From Nitrobacter vulgaris (lineage in GTDB: Bacteria; Pseudomonadota; Alphaproteobacteria; Rhizobiales; Xanthobacteraceae): a stretch of DNA of 64,000 bases. The position numbers were made by a program, and so were the translations under genes. Below are positions 57,189 through 64,000 of the stretch, in pieces; within the stretch, counting starts at the first letter, position 1; every line of letters starts with the position of its first letter. The notes below the pieces were generated by a model. The model was given only the letters and a program-made list of their open reading frames with translations. It was not told where the DNA came from and searched no databases. Location of the stretch: positions 1 to 64,000 of the forward strand of contig NZ_MWPQ01000001.1 of assembly GCF_002028545.1 (NCBI RefSeq), in the 5' to 3' direction.

Positions 57189-60100
57189 ATGCGCGTCCAC
57201 AACGTCCCCTCGTCAGTACCGTTTCTACGTACCGTCATCACCGCACTGATCGACGGCGAACTGATCGAGGGATTCCGTCCGCGCGCGCAGCCCGAACGAC
57301 TTGCCGAGGCCACGCTCTACCTGCCGACCCGCCGCGCCGGCCGCATGGCGCGCGATATCTTCCTCGACGTCCTGGATCTCGACGCCGTGATCCTGCCGCG
57401 CATCGTCGCGCTCGGCGGCATCGACGAGGACGAACTGGCTTTCGCGCAGGCAGTCTCGCTGTCGCCGGAGTCGCTCGAATTGCCGCCGGCGCTCGACGGG
57501 CTCGCGCGCCGCCTCGCGCTCGCGCAGCTTATCAATGCATGGGCGGATCGGCTGAAACCGGGTGAGCCGGCGCAAGCGCCGCTGGTTCTCGGCGGCCCGG
57601 CCTCGACGCTGACGCTTGCCGAGGATCTCGCGCGACTGATGGATGACATGGCGACGCGCGGCGTGGACTGGCGCGCGCTTGACGGGCTCGTGCCCGAGGC
57701 GCTCGACCGCTATTGGCAGCTCACGCTCGATTTCCTGAAGATCGCGCGAAACTATTGGCCGGATCATCTTCAGGAAAAGGAGCGGATCGAACCGGTGGCG
57801 CGGCGCGATCGCCTGATCGAAGCCGAGGCCGCGCGTCTCCTCACCCATCATGCGGGACCCGTGATCGCGGCCGGCTCCACCGGTTCGATGCCATCGACTG
57901 CAAAACTGCTGCATATCATTGCAACTCTGCCGCAAGGCGCGGTGGTGCTGCCGGGACTGGATACCGACCTCGACGAAGACGCATGGCAACTGATTGGCGG
58001 CCGCAAGGATAAAAGCGGCGCATTCATCACGCCGCCCGCCGCCGGTCATCCACAGTTCGCGCTGCACGGCCTGCTCACGCGGTTCGGCATCGCGCGACGC
58101 GACGTGAGAGCGCTTGGCTCCCCTGCGCCATACGGGCGCGAGATGCTGGCGTCCGAGGCAATGCGGCCGGCGGAGGCGACCGCGCAATGGCACACCCGGC
58201 TTGCCGAGCCCGAGGTCGCCGAGAAGATCGCGGCCGGACTGCAAAGCCTCGCAGTAATCACCGCCGCCAATCCGGAAATGGAAGCGCTCAGCATCGCTGT
58301 TGCCATGCGCGAGGCTCGCGACCTGAACAGGACCGCGGCGCTTGTGACGTTCGACCGAGCGTTGGCGCGCCGGGTGATGGCGGCGCTCGGCCGCTGGAAT
58401 CTCGCCTTTGACGATTCGGGCGGTGACCCGCTGATGGACACATCTGCGGGAATATTCGCACGGTTGGTCGCCGAGACGGCGTGCAACGGCCTGGAGCCGC
58501 CGACCCTGCTGGCCCTGCTGAAGCATCCGCTGTGCCGGCTCGGTCGCTCCACTGGAGGATGGGCGCGCGCAATCACAACACTGGAGCTTGCGATCCTGCG
58601 CGGCACCCGGCCGCCGCCGGGCAGCAAGGGACTCGCGGATGAGTTTGCGCAATTCTGCGGCGAACGCGACAAGCTCGATCGCGGCGAGAATTCTTCTCTG
58701 CATCGCAGCGAGCCCCGCGCCGCGCTGAAGCCACATCATCTTGACGAAGCCCGCGCCCTGATCACGGCCTTGCAGAAGGCACTTACGCCGCTCGAAAGCG
58801 ATGGCGCATCAAGGTCGGCGGACTTCACCATTCTCGCCTCGCAGCATCGCCAGGTAGTCGAAGCAATGTCGCATGACGATCAAGGCGTTGCCGTCGCATT
58901 CGACGGCCAGCATGGCCGTGCGCTCGCCGAGGCGTTCGACGATTTGCGCGAGGCGGGTGACCGCAGCGGTTTGACGGTCAAGATCGCGGATTATCCGGAA
59001 ACGTTCGAGGCCGCGTTCGGCGACCGCGTCGTGCGCCGGCCGCAGACGACCACGGCGAGCCTGCGCATCTATGGGCCGCTGGAGGCGCGTCTCACTCAAT
59101 GCGACCGCATCATTCTCGGCGGACTCAATGAGGGCGTATGGCCGCCCGCGCCGCCGACCGATCCCTGGCTCAGCCGGCCGATGCGACACGAACTCGGGCT
59201 CGATCTTCCGGAACGGCGCATCGGACTTTCCGCGCACGATTTCACTCAGCTTCTCGGTGCCGAGGATGTCATCCTCAGCCACGCCGCCAAAGCCGGCGGC
59301 GCGCCGGCGGTTGCATCCCGTTTCCTGCATCGGCTCGAAGCCGTCGCCGGCACGGCACGCTGGACGGCTGCGAAACAGGCGGGAGCGCGATACATTCAAT
59401 ATGCGGAAGTGCTCGATCGGCCCGACGAGGTTACGCCGGTCGCGAAACCCGAACCAAAGCCGCCGCGTGTGGCGCGGCCGACGCACTTGTCCGTGACTGC
59501 GATCGAGGACTGGCTGCGCGATCCCTACACCATCTATGCCAAATACATTCTGAAGCTCTTGCCGCTCGATGCCGTTGACATGCCACTGTCGGCGGCGGAC
59601 CGCGGCTCGGCGATTCATGACGCGCTCGGCGATTTCACAAAGCTGCATCCGGCAAACCTGCCCGACGATGCGCAGGACGTGTTGCGCGCCATCGGAGAAA
59701 GCCGTTTCGCGCCGCTCATGCAGCGGCCAGAGGCGCGCGCGCTGTGGTGGCCACGCTTCCAGCGCATCGCGGCGTGGTTCGCGGAATGGGAAGCGTCGCG
59801 ACGAACGCAACTCGTGAAGATCGACGCCGAGGTTAGCGGCAAGATCGAGATCCCGATCGACGGTGATCGCAACTTTATTCTGTCGGCGCGCGCCGACCGC
59901 ATCGAGCATCTCATCGACGGCCGCTTTGCCGTTCTCGACTACAAGACCGGCAGCCCGCCGAGCAATAAGCAGGTGCGGCTCGGCTTGTCGCCACAGCTCA
60001 CGCTGGAATCCGCGATCCTGCGCAAGGGCGGTTTCGCGGGCATTCCCCCCGGCGCACCGGTCAGCGAGCTGATGTATGTCCGGCTTAGCGGCAACAACCC

Positions 60101-60341
60101 ACCCGGCGAGCCACGTCAGGTCGATCTCAACAACAGCAAGACCGACAAACAATCGCCGGATGAGGCAGCCGATCGCGCTCTTCAAGAACTCACGGCGCTG
60201 ATCCGCGCTTTCGACGACGAGCAACAGGGCTATGTATCGCTCGACCTGCCGATGTGGAAAACACGCTACGGTGCCTATGACGATCTCGCACGGGTCAAGG
60301 AATGGTCGGCTGCGGGCGGGCTGGGGTTAGAGGAATGGTGA
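57189..60341 (+). CDS. addB: Double-strand break repair protein AddB (alphaproteobacterial type)
   Basis: About 1050 residues from ATG 57189, with AGGATT upstream; ATG 57162 is an alternative. The N-terminal helicase-like part is inactive-looking: the Walker A position reads LYLPTRRAGRMARD. The C-terminal PD-(D/E)xK nuclease has VLDYKTGSPPSNKQVRLGL with Gln, Asp and Lys. With AddA it processes double-strand DNA ends for RecA-dependent repair. It overlaps addA by 7 bases. Confidence 0.93.
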   Translation: MRVHNVPSSVPFLRTVITALIDGELIEGFRPRAQPERLAEATLYLPTRRAGRMARDIFLDVLDLDAVILPRIVALGGIDEDELAFAQAVSLSPESLELPPALDGLARRLALAQLINAWADRLKPGEPAQAPLVLGGPASTLTLAEDLARLMDDMATRGVDWRALDGLVPEALDRYWQLTLDFLKIARNYWPDHLQEKERIEPVARRDRLIEAEAARLLTHHAGPVIAAGSTGSMPSTAKLLHIIATLPQGAVVLPGLDTDLDEDAWQLIGGRKDKSGAFITPPAAGHPQFALHGLLTRFGIARRDVRALGSPAPYGREMLASEAMRPAEATAQWHTRLAEPEVAEKIAAGLQSLAVITAANPEMEALSIAVAMREARDLNRTAALVTFDRALARRVMAALGRWNLAFDDSGGDPLMDTSAGIFARLVAETACNGLEPPTLLALLKHPLCRLGRSTGGWARAITTLELAILRGTRPPPGSKGLADEFAQFCGERDKLDRGENSSLHRSEPRAALKPHHLDEARALITALQKALTPLESDGASRSADFTILASQHRQVVEAMSHDDQGVAVAFDGQHGRALAEAFDDLREAGDRSGLTVKIADYPETFEAAFGDRVVRRPQTTTASLRIYGPLEARLTQCDRIILGGLNEGVWPPAPPTDPWLSRPMRHELGLDLPERRIGLSAHDFTQLLGAEDVILSHAAKAGGAPAVASRFLHRLEAVAGTARWTAAKQAGARYIQYAEVLDRPDEVTPVAKPEPKPPRVARPTHLSVTAIEDWLRDPYTIYAKYILKLLPLDAVDMPLSAADRGSAIHDALGDFTKLHPANLPDDAQDVLRAIGESRFAPLMQRPEARALWWPRFQRIAAWFAEWEASRRTQLVKIDAEVSGKIEIPIDGDRNFILSARADRIEHLIDGRFAVLDYKTGSPPSNKQVRLGLSPQLTLESAILRKGGFAGIPPGAPVSELMYVRLSGNNPPGEPRQVDLNNSKTDKQSPDEAADRALQELTALIRAFDDEQQGYVSLDLPMWKTRYGAYDDLARVKEWSAAGGLGLEEW

Positions 60342-63300
60342 AGGCATCCCGCTCCGTTCATCCCGACGCCAGCGCGCGCCAGCAGCGTGCGTCCGATCCG
60401 GCAACCTCGGTGTTCGTGTCCGCCAATGCCGGATCGGGCAAGACTCACGTGCTGGTGCAGCGCGTGATCCGCCTGTTGCTCAACGACGTTCCCCCGGCGC
60501 GCATCCTCTGCATCACCTTCACCAAGGCCGCCGCCGCGAACATGGCGGAGCGGGTGTTTTCAACGCTGGGTCACTGGGTCACGCTCGACGATGAGGCGCT
60601 GGACGCAGCGCTGCGCGGCGTCGGTATCGCGCAGCCTGACGTGAAATGGCGAGAACGGGCGCGCAAACTGTTTGCATCCGCGCTGGAAACGCCGGGCGGC
60701 CTGAAGGTGCAGACCATTCACGCGCTGTGCACGCGGCTGTTGCAGCAGTTTCCGTTCGAGGCGCAGGTGCCGGCGCGCTTCACCGTGCTCGACGAGCGCG
60801 ACCAGACCGAGATCATGGAGCGCGCGAGCATCCGTATCATGCTTGACGCTTCGCAAAATCCTGACAGTCCGGCCGGGCGAGCGCTGCGATACGCCATGGG
60901 GGCGGCCGCTGACTCGACACTGCGGGACGTCGTCAACCAGGCCTGTCTCAGCCGCGATCACGTCATGGTCCGGACCGAAGACCGTGGCATCGAGCAGACG
61001 ATCCGGGATGTTGCCGATGCGCTCGGTGTCGATCCAGCCGAGCGCGTCGAGGATATCGAGCGCGAGATCGTCGACGGGCCGAACCTGCCGAGGTCGGAAT
61101 GGAAATCGCTCGCCGCGATTCTGAAGACAGGCAATAAATCCGACATCGACCAGGCGAACCGCCTTTGCGAGGCGCACGTCATGGTGGGAGATGCCGCGCA
61201 AGCCGATCGCTATCTCGACGTCTTCCTGACCGGTGATGGCGGCCGGCGCAAATCCTTCGTTACAAAGAAGATCAGCGATGTCCGGCCCGACATCGCTGAA
61301 ATGCTCGATCGCGAGTGCACCCGTGTGATCGCGCTGCTCGAACGCCGACGCGCCATCAACATCCGCGACCGCACGCAATCCCTGCTGATCATCGCGACCG
61401 CAGTCGCCTCCAACTACCAGCGCGAGAAGCACGAGCGCGGCCTTCTTGATTACGACGACCTGATCGACAAGACGCTTCGGATGCTGGAGCAGACATCGCC
61501 GGGATGGGTCCACTACAAGCTCGATCGCGGCGTGGATCACGTGCTGATCGACGAGGCGCAAGATACGAGTCCAAAGCAATGGGACATTGTCGAGCGCATC
61601 ATCGCGGAGTTCACCACCGGTGAAGGCGCGCGCGAAGGCGTCAAGCGAACCGTGTTCGCGGTCGGCGACGAGAAACAGTCGATTTTCTCGTTCCAGGGCG
61701 CGGCCCCGCGCGAATTCGACGAGCGGCGGCGCAAGCTGGAGCAGAAATTCCGCGATGCCGAGCTCCCGTTTCGCAAGGAGGATTTCATCTACTCATTCCG
61801 ATCCGGAAAAACGATCCTCGAGTCGGTCGACCATGTGTTCCGCGATCCGAATATCTATTCCAGCATCCATGCGGTCGGCGCACATCCCGTGCATGAATCG
61901 CTGGCGGACGCCGCACCCGGCATCGTCGATCTCTGGAATCTGGAGGAGCGCGACCAGCGCGAGGAGATCGAGGGCTGGCGCGCGCCGTTCGATCAGGTCA
62001 CCTCAACCAGCCCCGAGGTCAAACTTGCACGGCGCATCCGGGCCGAGATCAAGACGCTGATCACGCAAGGCACCATGACCGGGCATCTGGGCAATCGTCG
62101 TCCGCTCGGCTATGGCGATATCCTGGTGCTGGTGCGGCGACGCGGTAACACCTTTGACGCCGTCATCCAGGCGCTGAAGCAGTCCGGCATTCCCGTGGCC
62201 GGCGCCGACCGCCTCAAGCTGACCGAGCACATCGCGATCATCGACCTGATGAATCTTGCGGATGCGCTGCTGCTGCCGCGGGACGATCTGGCGCTTGCAG
62301 TGGCGCTGAAAAGCCCGCTGTTCGGCCTCGACGACGACGACCTGTTCACGCTGGCATGGCAGCGCAAAGGCTCGCTGCGCGACGCACTCGCCGAGCATGC
62401 GCCAACGAACGATAAACTCCGTGACGCACTCGAGCGCCTCAAGCGGTGCGAAAGTCGCGCCACACGCGAGACGCCGTTCGCGTTTTTCGCGTGGCTCCTG
62501 GGCGGCCAGGGAGAGATCGATGGCGGACGACGGCGCATCCTGCGCCGGCTTGGCCATGAAGCCAATGATGCGCTCGATGAGTTTCTTGAACTGGCGCTGA
62601 CCTATGAGCGCAAGGCCCCCGCGTCGCTGCAAGGCTTCATGGCGTGGTTGCGCGCTGCGGATACCGAGGTGAAGCGCGACATGGAAATTTCGCGCGACGA
62701 AGTGCGCGTGATGACCGTGCATGGCGCGAAAGGACTCGAAGCCTCGGTGGTGTTTCTCGCCGACACTTCGACATCGCCAGCCGACACCGAGCGTCTCAGC
62801 TTGATTCGTATGGCGCGCGGCAATGCTCCCGCCGGCGTTGCCGGCGTGACGATCTGGGCCGGCAAGAAGGCAGAGGATCCGCCTTGCGTGGCGCAAGCTC
62901 GCGCGGCCATGACCACGGAAACCGAGCACGAATATCGCCGTCTGCTTTACGTCGCGATGACGCGCGCGGCCGACCGCCTGATCGTCGGCGGCTGCAAACC
63001 GGGAAACCGCAAAGATGTCCGAAAGTTCTCCTGGTACGACCTGATCGAGACAGGTCTGGGCAATTCCGGCCTTGCGATGCACGAGTTCGAAACCGCCGCC
63101 GGCAAGGTTAAGCGTTTCGCCCGGCCGGGGGAAACATCGGATGACACACGTCCGGCGCTGCCGGCCGCCACCGTCGCCGAGATCAGGTTGCCGCCGCCCT
63201 GGCTGCACCGCATGGCCACGCCGGAACCGCCAGCGAGCCGACCGCTACAGCCCTCGGATACTGACGAGGCCATACATCTTCGCTTGCCGGCCAGCGCCTT

Positions 63301-63841
63301 CCCGGATCAGCGCCACCGCGCGCGACTGCGGGGCACGCTGGTGCATCGCCTCCTGCAATCCCTGCCGGACTTGCCGCCAGATCGCCGTCGAGACACGGCA
63401 CTTTCCTATCTCGCGCGCAACGCGAACGACTGGAGCGCCGCCGAACGCGATGCGCTGGCGGCGCAGGTCATGGCGGTGCTCGATGATGCGAGGTTTGCGC
63501 CCGTGTTCGCCGCGGGCAGCCGGGCTGAGGTCGCGATTGCCGGGCGGCTGACCACTCGGCGGGGCGATCCCGTGCTGGTATCCGGTCAGATCGATCGTCT
63601 CGTGGTAACTCCCGACGGAATTTTGGTCGTCGACTACAAGACCGGCCACGCACCACCCCCGAACGTTGCCGGCGTACCGCCGGCCTATATCCGCCAGCTC
63701 GCGCTCTATCGCGCGGTGCTTGCAAGCCTGTACCCGGAACTGCCTGTCAAGGCGGCGCTGCTCTGGACCGAGGCGCTTGAAATGATGGAGATTTCAGCCG
63801 CGGCGCTGGATGCTGGCCTGGAAGCGATCATCTCGGTGTGA
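60335..63841 (+). CDS. addA: Double-strand break repair helicase AddA
   Basis: A 1168-residue UvrD-type helicase-nuclease. Walker A is ANAGSGKTHVLVQRVIRLLL, motif Ia ITFTKAAAANMAERV, motif II LIDEAQDTSPKQWDI, motif V/VI VMTVHGAKGLEASVVFL and RLLYVAMTRAADRLIVGG, and the C-terminal nuclease has LVVDYKTGHAPP. It partners AddB. ATG 60335 overlaps the addB stop. The next gene, trxA, follows 97 bases later. Confidence 0.95.
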   Translation: MVKASRSVHPDASARQQRASDPATSVFVSANAGSGKTHVLVQRVIRLLLNDVPPARILCITFTKAAAANMAERVFSTLGHWVTLDDEALDAALRGVGIAQPDVKWRERARKLFASALETPGGLKVQTIHALCTRLLQQFPFEAQVPARFTVLDERDQTEIMERASIRIMLDASQNPDSPAGRALRYAMGAAADSTLRDVVNQACLSRDHVMVRTEDRGIEQTIRDVADALGVDPAERVEDIEREIVDGPNLPRSEWKSLAAILKTGNKSDIDQANRLCEAHVMVGDAAQADRYLDVFLTGDGGRRKSFVTKKISDVRPDIAEMLDRECTRVIALLERRRAINIRDRTQSLLIIATAVASNYQREKHERGLLDYDDLIDKTLRMLEQTSPGWVHYKLDRGVDHVLIDEAQDTSPKQWDIVERIIAEFTTGEGAREGVKRTVFAVGDEKQSIFSFQGAAPREFDERRRKLEQKFRDAELPFRKEDFIYSFRSGKTILESVDHVFRDPNIYSSIHAVGAHPVHESLADAAPGIVDLWNLEERDQREEIEGWRAPFDQVTSTSPEVKLARRIRAEIKTLITQGTMTGHLGNRRPLGYGDILVLVRRRGNTFDAVIQALKQSGIPVAGADRLKLTEHIAIIDLMNLADALLLPRDDLALAVALKSPLFGLDDDDLFTLAWQRKGSLRDALAEHAPTNDKLRDALERLKRCESRATRETPFAFFAWLLGGQGEIDGGRRRILRRLGHEANDALDEFLELALTYERKAPASLQGFMAWLRAADTEVKRDMEISRDEVRVMTVHGAKGLEASVVFLADTSTSPADTERLSLIRMARGNAPAGVAGVTIWAGKKAEDPPCVAQARAAMTTETEHEYRRLLYVAMTRAADRLIVGGCKPGNRKDVRKFSWYDLIETGLGNSGLAMHEFETAAGKVKRFARPGETSDDTRPALPAATVAEIRLPPPWLHRMATPEPPASRPLQPSDTDEAIHLRLPASAFPDQRHRARLRGTLVHRLLQSLPDLPPDRRRDTALSYLARNANDWSAAERDALAAQVMAVLDDARFAPVFAAGSRAEVAIAGRLTTRRGDPVLVSGQIDRLVVTPDGILVVDYKTGHAPPPNVAGVPPAYIRQLALYRAVLASLYPELPVKAALLWTEALEMMEISAAALDAGLEAIISV

Positions 63842-63938
63842 GAAACCTTGACCCGGGAAGATCGCCTTCTTACCTTGATCGCAGTTTCACGTGCATTCGT
63901 TCGTAGCGCACGATCTCATCGACACAACGAGGTATTCC

Positions 63939-64000
63939 ATGGCTGTTGGCAAGGTTTCGGACGCCAATTTCGAAGCGGAAGTGCTCAAGGCGACTGGCCC
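63939..64000 (+). CDS. trxA: Thioredoxin (N-terminal fragment, cut by window edge)
   Basis: The first 20 codons (MAVGKVSDANFEAEVLKATG and part of the next) match the thioredoxin 1 N-terminus of Rhizobiales. The redox CxxC lies beyond the window. The addA-trxA order is usual in the group. A GAGG site lies 6-9 bases upstream. Confidence 0.8.
   Translation, partial: MAVGKVSDANFEAEVLKATG

Overview
This window is a stretch of GC-rich chromosome from an alphaproteobacterium of the order Rhizobiales. The best fit is the Bradyrhizobiaceae/Nitrobacteraceae group (Bradyrhizobium, Rhodopseudomonas, Nitrobacter, Afipia relatives); genus cannot be fixed from sequence reading alone. The evidence is the gene order (murJ-trpS-uspA-nfu; tsaB-rimI-fur-miaB-phoH-ybeY-corC-lnt; rimP-nusA-ylxR-infB-rbfA-truB-rpsO-pnp; fabI-fabB-fabA divergent from irr; divL-tsaE/amgK-...-murU-addB-addA-trxA), an Irr regulator with a Cys-Pro heme motif, and intergenic palindromic repeats typical of these genomes. 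I count 55 protein genes, two of them cut by the window edges. I saw no rRNA, tRNA, CRISPR array, prophage or intact insertion sequence.

Layout. 1-9.4 kb: start of a leftward exported protein, an IalB-family protein, TldD, a DUF4336 protein, a pirin, a PfkB-family kinase, MurJ and TrpS. 9.5-20.7 kb: UspA, an Nfu iron-sulfur carrier, a leftward DUF2778 enzyme, then a long co-oriented series for tRNA modification, ribosome maturation and envelope (tsaB, rimI, fur/mur, miaB, phoH, ybeY, corC, lnt, an XRE regulator). 20.7-32.4 kb: trmB and the transcription/translation operon from rimP to pnp, with a hairpin-plus-U-run leader before rimP, a hairpin between rpsO and pnp, and a terminator after pnp. 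32.6-36.9 kb: divergent oxyR/katG and a glutathione S-transferase. 36.9-40.8 kb: the unsaturated fatty acid genes fabA-fabB-fabI, divergent from irr. 40.9-46.6 kb: SH3 protein, D-2-hydroxyacid dehydrogenase, MoeB-like protein, a degenerate protease, MutM and a glyoxalase-fold protein. 46.7-51 kb: ubiE-ubiB-coaBC-dut, joined by very short overlaps or gaps. 51.6-64 kb: DivL, a TsaE/sugar-kinase fusion, a PilZ protein, MurU-like nucleotidyltransferase, AddB, AddA and thioredoxin.

Most genes are ordinary core genes. The points worth a second look are: (1) the CoaBC enzyme carries an N-terminal FitA-type ribbon-helix-helix domain, and an operator-like inverted repeat resembling the FitA half-site lies just upstream, so it may be a DNA-binding CoA-synthesis enzyme; the same protein lacks the usual catalytic Cys of the CoaC half. 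(2) A 124-bp multi-hairpin palindromic element is read in frame inside the N-terminus of TruB. (3) Several interspersed palindromic repeat families, two of which share a central core but have different arms, and one of which repeatedly supplies the last base of a TAG stop codon. (4) DivL has Tyr in place of the phospho-accepting His. (5) The trypsin-fold exported protein has lost its catalytic His. (6) Leader hairpins before rimP and pnp.
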